A stretch of 28,460 nt of DNA from an uncultured Oscillospiraceae bacterium (lineage in GTDB: Bacteria > Bacillota > Clostridia > Oscillospirales > Acutalibacteraceae). A program made the position numbers and the translations under genes. Location: contig CATWUX010000011.1 in the NCBI GenBank assembly GCA_958354085.1, forward strand, positions 1-28,460. The letters are read 5' to 3'. Every line of letters begins with the position of its first letter. The first letter of the stretch is position 1. A model generated the notes under the pieces. The model was not told the origin of the DNA and did no database searches. It saw only the letters and a list, made by a program, of their open reading frames with translations. Shown here piece after piece: positions 8,810 to 16,221 of the stretch.

Positions 8810-8934
8810 CAAACCCATTCCTTTCTGATAGCCCGGCGAATTCCGGAAAATCCGGAAGAAAAAGCCGTAAACCGCAAAAAAATATTGGAAAACCAGAATT
8901 TCCGTGCAGAAAAACTTGTATTTTTTTTATTCCT

Positions 8935-8943
8935 ATTATATCA
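8935..8943 (-). promoter_or_regulatory. Extended -10 promoter for the alcohol dehydrogenase
   Basis: On the minus strand TGATATAAT reads as an extended -10 (TGn-TATAAT). No clear -35 lies 17 bases upstream. The start would give a leader of roughly 120 bases before ATG 8809. Confidence 0.45.
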
Positions 8944-8956
8944 TAAAGGATGTATG

Positions 8957-8984
8957 CTTGGCTACCCTTTGCCGATACTATAAT
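8957..8984 (+). promoter_or_regulatory. Promoter for the NusG-II/Gx/Rnf operon
   Basis: A perfect -10 TATAAT is at 8979-8984. The -35 is weak (CTTGGC, 8957-8962, 16-base spacer). The ATG of the first gene follows 27 bases later, behind AAGGGG. It sits back to back with the extended -10 of the alcohol dehydrogenase about 40 bases away. Confidence 0.5.
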
Positions 8985-9011
8985 CAAAACTTTACGAAGG
9001 GGCGGAACGCG

Positions 9012-9401
9012 ATGCAGCCGGACAGCAAAACACGGGTGCGCTTTTTTCGGCGCGGTGATGTACTGTTGGCGGCTGCCGTGCTGGTGCTCGCCGGCGGTCT
9101 GCTGCTGGGAAGACGGCTGCTTGCCAAACCGGGCGCCAACGCCGTGATCACCACGCCCACCGAAACGCGCACGCTGCCGCTGAACGTGGATGCGACCTGT
9201 ACGCTGCGCGGACGGGATGACCGTCTCGTGGTTATCGCCGTGGAAAACGGCCGGGCACGCTTTGTTTCCAGCGATTGCCCCGACCATGTATGCGTCAACA
9301 GCGGCTGGCTGTCGCAGGCCGGCCAATCGGCGGCGTGCCTGCCGGCCGGCGTGGTGCTGCGCATCACCGGTGACAGCGGCGTGGATGCGGTCACCGGGTA
9401 A
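9012..9401 (+). CDS. NusG domain II-containing membrane-anchored protein
   Basis: 129 aa. One N-terminal membrane span (about 16-37) is followed by a small outside beta domain with the conserved cysteine signature SDCPDHVCVNSGWLSQAGQS (C89, C94) and a further C109. This is the NusG-II family often found next to Gx and Rnf or FMN-transferase genes in Clostridia. Its exact role is unknown; the neighbours suggest a part in assembling or serving the flavin/redox complex. ATG 9012 has AAGGGG about 10 bases upstream. An in-frame start at 8904 was rejected because it would read through the promoter and ribosome site. First gene of the operon; 64 bases separate it from the Gx gene. Confidence 0.85.
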   Translation: MQPDSKTRVRFFRRGDVLLAAAVLVLAGGLLLGRRLLAKPGANAVITTPTETRTLPLNVDATCTLRGRDDRLVVIAVENGRARFVSSDCPDHVCVNSGWLSQAGQSAACLPAGVVLRITGDSGVDAVTG

Positions 9402-9465
9402 TTCCCCCAAAGCCGTTTTTCGATTGGGCGCTGTCAAAGCTGCCTATCACGCCGAAGGAAAGGAA

Positions 9466-9981
9466 ATGGCCATAAGCATGAAACAATCCTCGCCCGCATC
9501 CAAGGCGGCGCTGCTGGGCATTTTGTGTGCCGTCGCGGTCGCCTTGTCGTTTCTGGAGGGGCTGCTGCCGGCGCTGCCGATTCCCGGCGCCAAGCTCGGC
9601 TTGTCCAATATTGTCACGATGTACGCCCTGTCCGCGCTCGGATTGCCCGCCGCGCTGGCGGTCGCCGTGGTCAAGGCAGGCTTTGCGCTGCTGCGCGGCG
9701 GTTTCGCCTTTGCGATGAGTCTGGCGGGCGGCCTGCTCAGCACCCTGCTCATGGCGCTGGCGCTGCGGCTGCTGCGCCGGCACGTCAGCTTTGTCGGCAT
9801 CGGCATCCTCGGCGCGATCGCCCACAACGCCGCGCAGCTGGGCGTGGCGATGCTGCTGCTGGATACGGCGCTGCTCGCATATGCGCCGTGGCTGCTGCTG
9901 ATGGCGCTGCTCGCCGGCACGCTGACCGGCTGTGTTCTCAATGTTGTTATGCCCGCGCTTGCACGGGTTTCACGGGATTGA
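9466..9981 (+). CDS. Gx transporter family protein (heptaprenyl diphosphate synthase component I-like)
   Basis: 171 aa, almost entirely hydrophobic with about five membrane spans. The N-terminal LSFLEGLLPALPIPGAKLGL followed by SNIVTMYAL is the hallmark of the Hpre_diP_synt_I/Gx family (COG4769). The old name, heptaprenyl diphosphate synthase component I, comes from annotation history; a small-molecule transport role (ECF S-component-like fold) is more plausible from its membrane nature. ATG 9466 has GAAGGA 6 bases upstream; ATG 9478 is an alternative. It lies between NusG-II and rnfC, the usual clostridial order, which suggests a service role to Rnf or to quinone/flavin chemistry. Confidence 0.85.
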   Translation: MAISMKQSSPASKAALLGILCAVAVALSFLEGLLPALPIPGAKLGLSNIVTMYALSALGLPAALAVAVVKAGFALLRGGFAFAMSLAGGLLSTLLMALALRLLRRHVSFVGIGILGAIAHNAAQLGVAMLLLDTALLAYAPWLLLMALLAGTLTGCVLNVVMPALARVSRD

Positions 9982-10006
9982 CCCGATGAATGGAGGTAAA
10001 ACCAAG

Positions 10007-11347
10007 ATGTCCTTGAAAGAAAAGCTCAGCGATTGGCTTCACCGTACCCGCGGGGGCGTACACGCGCCGCACCGCAAATACACCTCGGGCTGTGAAACGG
10101 TGGATATGCCGGTTCCGGCGCAGGTCACGATCGCCATGTCGCAGCATCTGGGCGCGCCGTGCATACCGACCGTCGCCGTCGGCGACACCGTTGCGGTCGG
10201 TCAGATCATCGGCGACAGCGACAAACCGGTTTCCGCGCCGGTGCATTCCAGCGTATCCGGCACCGTGCGCGCGATCACCGAGATCCAGCTGCCCGGCGGA
10301 CGGACTACCCAAGCGGTGGTGATCGATTCCGACGGCGAGCAGCGCGTCCATGAAAGCGTAAAGCCGCCTGTCATCCACAACTACACCGATTTTGTACAGG
10401 CGGTGCGCGCGTCCGGTCTGGTAGGGCTCGGCGGCGCGGGCTTTCCCACGCATATCAAGCTCAGCCCGCGCAATCTGGACGCGATTGACACCATTATTAT
10501 CAACGCTGCCGAATGTGAACCGTACATAACCGCCGACTACCGCGAATGTATCGAAAATTCGTGGGATATCGTGTCCGGTGTGCAAACGGTCATGGAATTT
10601 CTGGATGCCCGCCGCGTGATCATCGCGATCGAAAGCAACAAGCCGCAGGCGATCGCCGAGCTGGGCAAGATCGCCGCCAACGTCACCACGCCGGGACGCG
10701 AGGTGCTGGTCAAGGCGCTGCCCGCCCGCTATCCGCAGGGCGCGGAAAAAGTGCTCATCGCCGCGACGACCGGCCGGCAGGTGCCGCCCGGCAAGCTGCC
10801 CGCCGATGTAGGTTGCGTGGTGATGAACGTCACCTCGGTCGCGTTTTTGTCAAGGTATTTCAAAACCGGTTTGCCGCTCATCGACAAGCGGCTGACCGTG
10901 GACGGTTCCGCTATCGCCCACCCGAAAAATGTACGCGTATTGATCGGCACGCCGGTCTGCGAGGTTATCGCCTTCACCGGCGGCGTTAAGCGGCGGGTGG
11001 ATAAGCTGCTCATGGGCGGCCCGATGATGGGGCTGGCGCTCATGGACGATACCGTGCCCGTGCTCAAGCAGAACAACGCGATCCTCGCGCTGTCCGAAGA
11101 GGATGTGGACACGATTCCCTCTTCCGTGTGCATCCGCTGCGGCCGCTGCGTACAGGCGTGCCCGATGCATCTGATTCCGCCTGCGCTCGCGGCGGCGTAT
11201 GCGCAAAAGGACACCGATGCGCTACAAAAGCTGGGCGTCGCCACCTGCATGGAATGCGGCTGCTGCTCCTTCTCCTGCCCGGCGCACCGGCCGATCGTGC
11301 AGACCATGCGGCTGGCCAAGGACGCCGTGCGCCGCGCCAATTCCTGA
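10007..11347 (+). CDS. rnfC: Electron transport complex subunit RnfC
   Basis: 446 aa. This peripheral cytosolic subunit exchanges electrons with NAD(H). It starts with GGVHAPHRKYTSGCE, followed by a biotinyl-like beta domain (VGQIIGDSDKPVSAPVHSSVSG). The NuoF-like nucleotide/FMN region contains GLVGLGGAGFPTHIK. At the C-terminus are two [4Fe-4S] motifs, CIRCGRCVQACP (C375, C378, C381, C385) and CMECGCCSFSCP (C414, C417, C420, C424). ATG 10007 lies 10 bases from GGAGG (9992-9996); upstream in-frame starts overlap the Gx coding end. First of six contiguous rnf genes in the order C-D-G-E-A-B. The length matches clostridial RnfC, which lacks the long repetitive C-terminal tail of proteobacterial forms. 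Confidence 0.96.
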   Translation: MSLKEKLSDWLHRTRGGVHAPHRKYTSGCETVDMPVPAQVTIAMSQHLGAPCIPTVAVGDTVAVGQIIGDSDKPVSAPVHSSVSGTVRAITEIQLPGGRTTQAVVIDSDGEQRVHESVKPPVIHNYTDFVQAVRASGLVGLGGAGFPTHIKLSPRNLDAIDTIIINAAECEPYITADYRECIENSWDIVSGVQTVMEFLDARRVIIAIESNKPQAIAELGKIAANVTTPGREVLVKALPARYPQGAEKVLIAATTGRQVPPGKLPADVGCVVMNVTSVAFLSRYFKTGLPLIDKRLTVDGSAIAHPKNVRVLIGTPVCEVIAFTGGVKRRVDKLLMGGPMMGLALMDDTVPVLKQNNAILALSEEDVDTIPSSVCIRCGRCVQACPMHLIPPALAAAYAQKDTDALQKLGVATCMECGCCSFSCPAHRPIVQTMRLAKDAVRRANS

Positions 11348-11406
11348 TACCCGCTGTATATCCGCTTTCCTAAGATAAAAAACGCAGAAAGGACATGGAT
11401 ATTCGT

Positions 11407-12363
11407 ATGGAAAAATCCTTGCTCATAACTCCCTCGCCGCACCTGCACAGCGGCGCGACCACGCGCAACATTATGCTGGACGTGCTGGTGGCGCTGCTGC
11501 CCGCGGCTGTCGCGTCGGTCTGGCTGTTCGGCGTACGGGCGCTGATGGTGGAAATCGTTTGTATCGCCTCGTGTATCGCGGCGGAATACCTCAGCCGGAT
11601 CGTGATGAAACGCCCGCAAAGCGTCGGCGATCTTTCCTGTGTCGTGACCGGCCTGCTGCTGGCGTTCAATCTGCCGGCAAACCTCCCGCTCTGGCAGGCG
11701 GCGCTGGGCAGCGTGGTCGCCATCGTGGTGGTCAAGCAGATGTTCGGCGGCCTCGGCCAGAATTTCGTCAACCCCGCTCTGGTAGGGCGTATCGTGCTCA
11801 TGGGCAGCTTCCCCGCGACGATGAACAACTGGGTTGCGCCGCTCCAATGGGCAAGCGTGGACGCGGTTTCCTCCGCGACGCCCATGGCGCTGATGTCCGC
11901 GGGCGAGAAAGTGTCGGATACATACACGACCATGCAGCTGCTGTTCGGCATCCGCCCCGGCTCATTGGGCGAGACCTGTGTAATTGCGTTGGTGCTGGGC
12001 GGAATTTATCTGGTCGTGCGCCGTGTGATCTCGCCGATCATTCCGCTGACCTATCTCGGCACGGTGTTTGTGCTGACATGGATACTGGGGCAGGATCCGG
12101 TGCATCATCTGCTGTCCGGCGGTCTGATGCTCGGCGCGATTTTTATGGCGACCGACTATACCACCTCGCCGATCAACAAGGCGGGCAAAGTGGTGTTCGC
12201 GCTCGGCTGTGGCGCGCTGACGGTTCTTATCCGGGTATACGGTTCGCTGCCGGAAGGCGTGTCCTTCGCCATCGTCATTATGAATATTCTCACGCCGCTG
12301 ATTGAGCGCGTCACCCGCCCGCTCCCGTTCGGTACGAAAAGGAGGTGGCGTCATGCAAAATAA
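11407..12363 (+). CDS. rnfD: Electron transport complex subunit RnfD
   Basis: 318 aa integral membrane flavoprotein of Rnf (NqrB-related) with about nine or ten spans. The covalent FMN site is visible as DAVSSATPMALM, where T158 of the S-x-A-T motif is the expected phosphoester-linked threonine. The GGLGQNFVNPALVGR segment is also diagnostic. The N-terminus is typical (LITPSPHLHS). I favour ATG 11407. The in-frame ATG at 11395 lies only one base from AAAGGA, which is too close, although 11407 is 13 bases away and so not ideal. The gene ends inside rnfG: the stop at 12361-12363 overlaps the rnfG start by 11 bases, indicating translational coupling. Confidence 0.95.
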   Translation: MEKSLLITPSPHLHSGATTRNIMLDVLVALLPAAVASVWLFGVRALMVEIVCIASCIAAEYLSRIVMKRPQSVGDLSCVVTGLLLAFNLPANLPLWQAALGSVVAIVVVKQMFGGLGQNFVNPALVGRIVLMGSFPATMNNWVAPLQWASVDAVSSATPMALMSAGEKVSDTYTTMQLLFGIRPGSLGETCVIALVLGGIYLVVRRVISPIIPLTYLGTVFVLTWILGQDPVHHLLSGGLMLGAIFMATDYTTSPINKAGKVVFALGCGALTVLIRVYGSLPEGVSFAIVIMNILTPLIERVTRPLPFGTKRRWRHAK

Positions 12364-12904
12364 GTGGAAAGAGATCGCCGTCTCCGCGCTGGCTCTGTGC
12401 GTGATCGCGGGCGTGGCGACCGCCGCTCTCGCAGGAACAAACGCGCTCACCGCGAATACGATCGCCGAGCAGAACGCGGCCATCGAAAACGCCGCACGCA
12501 AACAGGTCATCGACGCGGACACCTTTGAAGAAAAGACGCTCACCGCCGACGGCAAAGAGGTCGTGTATTACGAAGCCCTGAAAGGCGGCACGGCAGTCGG
12601 CTATGTGTTCACGGCAACGGCGTCCGGTAAAAGCTCCGGGCTGGTCATTATGACCGGCATCGGCACGGACGGTACAATCACGGGCGTGAAAGTGACGGCG
12701 GACAACGAAACCGCCGGTTATGTGGATAAGGTCACCAAAGACGGCCTGCTGGATCGTTTCGCCGGAAAAGCCGCCGAAAAATTCCAGCTCGGCAGCAACA
12801 TTGACGGCGTATCGCAGGCAACCAAAACCTCGAAGGGCGTGACGGACGGCGTGAACAAAGCCGTCGCGTATTACCAGAGCATCCGGGGAGGGACAGCGCA
12901 ATGA
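12353..12904 (+). CDS. rnfG: Electron transport complex subunit RnfG
   Basis: 183 aa. One N-terminal membrane span (about 8-28) is followed by an extracytoplasmic FMN-binding domain. The covalent FMN motif reads GVSQATKTS: T157 is the expected acceptor, and the usual glycine of SGAT is replaced by glutamine. GYVFTATASGKSSGL and MTGIGTDGTITGVKV are characteristic of the domain. ATG 12353 follows AAAGGAGGTG. It overlaps rnfD by 11 bases and rnfE by 4. FMN attachment needs an ApbE flavin transferase, which is not in this window. Confidence 0.94.
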   Translation: MQNKWKEIAVSALALCVIAGVATAALAGTNALTANTIAEQNAAIENAARKQVIDADTFEEKTLTADGKEVVYYEALKGGTAVGYVFTATASGKSSGLVIMTGIGTDGTITGVKVTADNETAGYVDKVTKDGLLDRFAGKAAEKFQLGSNIDGVSQATKTSKGVTDGVNKAVAYYQSIRGGTAQ

Positions 12905-13584
12905 ACAAATATATGCAGACCTTTACAAAAGGGCTTTTAAAGGAAAATCCGGTCTTGCGGCTGGTGCTGGGCACCTGCCCGACACTGGCTGTCACCACCG
13001 CGGCGTTCAACGGCTTGGGCATGGGGCTTGCCGCCACCTTTGTGCTGGTATGCTCCAACGTGGCGATCTCGCTGCTGCGCAAGCTGATCCCCGGTAAGGT
13101 GCGCCTGCCCGCCTATATCGTCATCATCGCCAGCTTTACCACCATCGTGCAGATGCTGGTGCAGGCGTATTTGCCCGACGTCAACAAAGCGCTCGGCATC
13201 TATCTGCCGCTGATCGTGGTCAACTGCATCATTCTCGGCCGTGCGGAGGCGTTCGCCAGCAAAAACAGCGTCGGTCTGTCCGCGCTGGACGGTCTGGGCA
13301 TGGGCGCGGGCTTTACCGCGGCGCTCATCATCATGGGCGGCATCCGTGAGCTGCTCGGCAACGGCACGCTGTTCGGCTGGCCGGAGGGCGGTCTGCTGCC
13401 GCCGATCACGATCTTTGTGCTGCCGGCCGGCGGTTTCTTCGTGTTCGGTATGCTCATTTGGCTGACCAATACGCTGTCCAAAAAGTTTGAAGGCGATCAG
13501 GCAAAAACCGCCGCGCTCGGCTGCGCCGGCTGCCCCAACGCGACGGCCTGTGCCCGGCTGAAGGGAGGCGACGACCATGAATAA
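12901..13584 (+). CDS. rnfE: Electron transport complex subunit RnfE
   Basis: 227 aa with about six membrane spans, homologous to NqrD. The two family cysteines are present: C26 in LGTCPTLAV and C109 in VVNCIILGRAEAF. In known structures these and the RnfA pair hold an Fe-S centre inside the membrane. The C-terminus carries an unusual extra set of cysteines, CAGCPNATAC, near residues 208-217, which could bind metal. The start ATGA overlaps the rnfG stop. The end overlaps rnfA by 8 bases. Confidence 0.95.
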   Translation: MNKYMQTFTKGLLKENPVLRLVLGTCPTLAVTTAAFNGLGMGLAATFVLVCSNVAISLLRKLIPGKVRLPAYIVIIASFTTIVQMLVQAYLPDVNKALGIYLPLIVVNCIILGRAEAFASKNSVGLSALDGLGMGAGFTAALIIMGGIRELLGNGTLFGWPEGGLLPPITIFVLPAGGFFVFGMLIWLTNTLSKKFEGDQAKTAALGCAGCPNATACARLKGGDDHE

Positions 13585-14164
13585 TACCGGCTTTTTCGCG
13601 ATCTTGATCGGCGGACTGCTGGTCAATAACTTTGTGCTGTCGCAGTTCCTCGGCATCTGCCCGTTCCTGGGCGTGTCCAAAAAGATCAGCTCCGCGGCAG
13701 GAATGTCGGCCGCCGTCATTTTTGTTATGCTCATGGCGACCGCCGCTACCTGGCCGGTGTATACGTATCTGCTGGAGCCGAATGGACTGGGCTATCTGCA
13801 AACCATTGTGTTTATTCTGATTATCGCTGCGCTGGTGCAGCTGGTGGAGATCGCGCTCAAGCGCTTCGTGCCGCCGCTGTACAATTCGCTGGGCATTTAT
13901 CTGCCGCTGATTACCACAAACTGCGCCGTATTGGGCGTGACCATCATGAACATTGACAACGGCTTCGGCTTCGGTCAATCGCTGGTAAATGCGCTGGGCG
14001 CTGGACTGGGCTTTTTGCTGGCAATGGTGATGTTTGCGGGCGTGCGGGAACGGTTAGAAACCGCATCGATTCCGGAAGGCTTGAAAGGACTCCCCATTAC
14101 GTTGGTGTCCGCTTCGCTGGTGTCCGTGTCTTTCCTTGGGTTCCAAGGACTGTTCGGACTGTAA
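13577..14164 (+). CDS. rnfA: Electron transport complex subunit RnfA
   Basis: 195 aa with six membrane spans, homologous to NqrE and paired with RnfE in inverted topology. It contains NNFVLSQFLGICPFLGVS (C28) and LITTNCAVLGV (C116), the cysteines that complete the membrane Fe-S centre. AAGGGAGG lies 8 bases before ATG 13577, inside the end of rnfE, so the two are translationally coupled. Length and motifs are normal for the family. Confidence 0.96.
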   Translation: MNNTGFFAILIGGLLVNNFVLSQFLGICPFLGVSKKISSAAGMSAAVIFVMLMATAATWPVYTYLLEPNGLGYLQTIVFILIIAALVQLVEIALKRFVPPLYNSLGIYLPLITTNCAVLGVTIMNIDNGFGFGQSLVNALGAGLGFLLAMVMFAGVRERLETASIPEGLKGLPITLVSASLVSVSFLGFQGLFGL

Positions 14165-14206
14165 GGACGGCGAGCCGACAGGCGTAAGAAAGGAAGGGAT
14201 GGAAAG

Positions 14207-15019
14207 ATGACGATTTTGATAGCGGTCGGGATCGTCGCCGGTCTGGCACTGGCGGCGGGACTGATTTTGGCGGTCGCCTCCATCGTGATGGCGGTGCCGC
14301 GGGATGAAAAAGTGGAGCAGCTGCGCGAGGCGCTGCCGGGCGCGAACTGCGGCGCCTGCGGATATTCCGGATGCGACGGCTACGCGAAAGCGATGGCGCA
14401 CGAGGGTGCGCGCGTCGGTCTGTGCGCACCGGGCGGTGCGGCGACCGTCGAGGCGACCTCGGCGATTCTGGGCGTCGAAGGCACGTTGGAAGCCAAGGTG
14501 GCGATGGTGCATTGCGGCGGCTGCGAAGAGGCCGCGGCGCGCAAGCTGGTGTATCGCGGTGTGCCATCCTGCGCGGCGGCAGCACAGTTTTACGGCGGCG
14601 ACCGCCAGTGCAGCTACGGCTGCCTTGGCTACGGAGACTGCGCCGCGGCGTGCGAATACGGAGCGATCACCGTGGAAAACGGCTTGGCACATATCCAGCC
14701 GGAGCTGTGCCGGGCCTGCGGGCTGTGCGTCAAGACCTGCCCGAAAGCGCTGATCACGCTCATGCCGGCGGCAACCCGCGGCATTGTGCGCTGTTCGAGC
14801 CACGACAAGGGCGCAGCCGTGCGTAAAGCCTGTACAGCCGGCTGCATCGGCTGTATGAAATGCACCAAAGTGTGTGAGTATGACGCGATTCACGTCGAGA
14901 ATTTTCTCGCGTCGATCGACGATGAAAAGTGCGTCGGCTGCGGTGCGTGCGCCGAAGCCTGCCCGGTAAGCTGTATTGAGGTTTTCGGCCATGTGCCGGC
15001 GGAAAATCCGGAAAATTAA
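14207..15019 (+). CDS. rnfB: Electron transport complex subunit RnfB (polyferredoxin)
   Basis: 270 aa. An N-terminal membrane anchor (about 3-29) is followed by the Fe4S domain ANCGACGYSGCDGYA-x12-GLC (C48, C51, C56, C73). Four ferredoxin-like cysteine clusters then follow: CSYGCLGYGDCAAAC, CRACGLCVKTC, CIGCMKCTKVC and CVGCGACAEAC. It accepts electrons from reduced ferredoxin on the cytosolic side. Last gene of the rnf operon, 42 bases after rnfA, behind AAAGGAAGGGATGG. A strong inverted repeat begins 24 bases after its stop but has no T-run, so the operon end is not clear-cut. Confidence 0.96.
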   Translation: MTILIAVGIVAGLALAAGLILAVASIVMAVPRDEKVEQLREALPGANCGACGYSGCDGYAKAMAHEGARVGLCAPGGAATVEATSAILGVEGTLEAKVAMVHCGGCEEAAARKLVYRGVPSCAAAAQFYGGDRQCSYGCLGYGDCAAACEYGAITVENGLAHIQPELCRACGLCVKTCPKALITLMPAATRGIVRCSSHDKGAAVRKACTAGCIGCMKCTKVCEYDAIHVENFLASIDDEKCVGCGACAEACPVSCIEVFGHVPAENPEN

Positions 15020-15020
15020 G

Positions 15021-15049
15021 TTGCGTTTTTCAAGAAAATATGGTACACT
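15021..15049 (+). promoter_or_regulatory. Promoter of tRNA-Leu
   Basis: TTGCGT (15021-15026) lies 17 bases from TACACT (15044-15049), which is preceded by TGG to give an extended -10. Transcription would start near 15055, about 34 bases before the mature tRNA. The -10 and start lie inside the left arm of a 17-bp inverted repeat. Confidence 0.5.
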
Positions 15050-15083
15050 GTTGCTGTTTCATAACGGAAACAGCAACAGTGTA
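15044..15083. repeat. Perfect 17-bp inverted repeat between rnfB and tRNA-Leu
   Basis: TACACTGTTGCTGTTTC (15044-15060) and GAAACAGCAACAGTGTA (15067-15083) are perfect reverse complements around a 6-base ATAACG loop. It is followed by TATAGGC, not a T-run, so it is not a classic intrinsic terminator. It overlaps the predicted -10 of the tRNA promoter and ends 5 bases before the mature tRNA. It could be an operator, a processing hairpin or an rnf mRNA 3' stabiliser. Confidence 0.9.
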
Positions 15084-15088
15084 TATAG

Positions 15089-15171
15089 GCGGGCGTGGCG
15101 GAATGGCAGACGCGCTGGTCTTAGGAGCCAGTACCTTTGGTGTAGGAGTTCAAGTCTCCTCGCCCGCACCA
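15089..15171 (+). tRNA. tRNA-Leu (anticodon UAG)
   Basis: The acceptor stem GCGGGCG (15089-15095) pairs with CGCCCGC (15161-15167), followed by A and an encoded CCA (15169-15171). The anticodon stem is CTGGT/GCCAG with loop CTTAGGA, giving anticodon TAG, which reads CUA/CUN leucine codons. The long variable arm (TACCTTTGGTGTA) is that of a class II tRNA, as expected for leucine. The T arm is AGGAGTTCAAGTCTCCT. Confidence 0.97.
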
Positions 15172-15172
15172 C

Positions 15173-15214
15173 ACCTGCGGTGAGCATGTCGCGCACCGCA
15201 GGTTTTTCTTTTTT
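15173..15214 (+). terminator. Terminator of tRNA-Leu
   Basis: ACCTGCGGTG (15173-15182) pairs with CACCGCAGGT (15194-15203), followed by TTTTCTTTTTT. It begins one base after the tRNA CCA. Confidence 0.93.
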
Positions 15215-15270
15215 ACAATAGAATGCCCGCGACCAAACGACATCTTTTTCGTTGCTTTTTGACACGAAAG

Positions 15271-15308
15271 GAACCTCTCTTGTCTACACAGACAAGAGAG
15301 GTTCTTTT
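15271..15308. terminator. Strong hairpin, probably a terminator
   Basis: GAACCTCTCTTGTCT (15271-15285) and AGACAAGAGAGGTTC (15290-15304) form a perfect 15-bp stem with a 4-base loop, followed by TTTT on the plus strand. On the minus strand it is followed by CTTTCG and lies about 60 bases after the Nudix gene stop, so it may serve that gene. A second plus-strand terminator after the tRNA would be redundant. Confidence 0.7.
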
Positions 15309-15363
15309 ACGCTTTCAGAGGTAATAGCCCAAAACACAGCGGAAACAGGGGTTGGAATGGTTG

Positions 15364-15765
15364 TCAAGGCTGGGCCTTTTCCCCATAGGTCTCGGTAATT
15401 TTCCGTAGGATCGTTTCATCCGCCGGGCAGAAGTCATAATTCGGTATCTCCTGTGGAGTGATCCATCGGACATCGGTATGCTCCAGTTTCTGCGGCACAC
15501 CCCAGGCGATCGCAGCATTGAACAGCGTCAGGTGTACCGTAAGGTCGGGGTATTCATGTACAACATCCATAAACGGTTCACCAACCGACAAGGTTATAGA
15601 AAGCTCCTCCCGGCATTCGCGGATCAGCGCCTGCTTTTTTGTTTCTCCCGGCTCAACTTTGCCGCCGACAAACTCCCATAAAAGTCCGCGTGCCTTATGA
15701 GCAGGACGTTGGCAGATCATAAATTGATTCCCATCCCATATCAGAGCAGCCACTACTTCGGTCAT
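15364..15765 (-). CDS. Nudix hydrolase, MutT/8-oxo-dGTP diphosphatase-like
   Basis: 133 aa, the normal length of MutT. The Nudix box G-x5-E-x7-RE-x-x-EE runs from G35 to I57 (GKVEPGETKKQALIRECREE), with all acidic metal ligands present and Ser in place of the usual glycine near its end. MTEVVAALIWDGNQFMICQR and the following KARGLLWEFVGGK match the sanitising branch that hydrolyses oxidised dGTP. It is a single-gene unit with no clear Shine-Dalgarno. It lies between the tRNA-Leu terminator and an insertion-sequence remnant, a place where acquired cargo is common. Other Nudix substrates cannot be excluded. Confidence 0.88.
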   Translation of the reverse strand: MTEVVAALIWDGNQFMICQRPAHKARGLLWEFVGGKVEPGETKKQALIRECREELSITLSVGEPFMDVVHEYPDLTVHLTLFNAAIAWGVPQKLEHTDVRWITPQEIPNYDFCPADETILRKITETYGEKAQP

Positions 15766-15833
15766 GATTTTTCAACACTTTCTTTTTTGAAATTGTAAAT
15801 CCGGAAGCAATACAGCCGTTTCCTCTGTATCGT

Positions 15834-16070
15834 CTTTCATCGTATTTTACATTGCAGTATCTTTCACAGGCGTACTTTAAGCTAAGTCAATCTTACGGCA
15901 TTACACCATCCATGTCAAGACGGGGAAACCCATATGGCAACGCAATGGCGGAAAATTTTGTTTCCATCCTTAAAGCAGAGTGCATCTACGGGTATAAAGC
16001 CAAAATAAGCGCAGAAGCTAACGGGATAAATGACAAATACATTCATTTCTACGATTCTGTCCTTTCATAA
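15834..16070 (+). pseudogene. IS3-family transposase (OrfB) C-terminal remnant
   Basis: The reading frame gives QAYFKLSQSYGITPSMSRRG, then NPYGNAMAENFVSILKAEC and YIHFYDS. This matches the end of the IS3/IS150-type integrase core, including the catalytic Glu in AENF. Just upstream the expected HSDQG-x-QY reads SSYFTLQY, so the second catalytic Asp is lost. The frame ends at VLS-stop, before the usual NxxRxxxxLxxxxP tail. No start codon with ribosome site, no upstream orfA and no terminal inverted repeats are visible. It is a degraded fragment, not an active element. It is more AT-rich than the neighbouring genes. Confidence 0.88.
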
Positions 16071-16104
16071 AAAGCAGGGCATTTATGAACAAAACAGGAA
16101 AATA

Positions 16105-16134
16105 TTGCAATAAACAAAAATAATATCATATAAA
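16105..16134 (+). promoter_or_regulatory. Possible promoter of the methyltransferase-permease pair
   Basis: TTGCAA (16105-16110) and TATAAA (16129-16134) are 18 bases apart in an AT-rich stretch. A second candidate -10, TATACT (16153-16158), lacks a -35. The leader would be about 100 bases and contains a hairpin. Confidence 0.35.
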
Positions 16135-16188
16135 ACCTATGGGACATGTAGATATACTATAAATAAAGGGTTATCCCTGAGAATCCAA

Positions 16189-16221
16189 GGCAGCACCGCC
16201 CGTTTCGGTGTGCATGCTGCC
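16189..16221 (+). promoter_or_regulatory. Leader hairpin before the methyltransferase gene
   Basis: GGCAGCA (16189-16195) pairs with TGCTGCC (16215-16221). Inside it CACCG can pair with CGGTG, giving an alternative inner stem. It ends 21 bases before the ATG with no T-run. It could be a protein or RNA control site; I do not recognise a known riboswitch. Confidence 0.4.

Noticed and set aside
15834..16070. Intact insertion sequence.
   Set aside because: Only the C-terminal part of a transposase remains, a catalytic Asp is lost, and no terminal repeats are seen.
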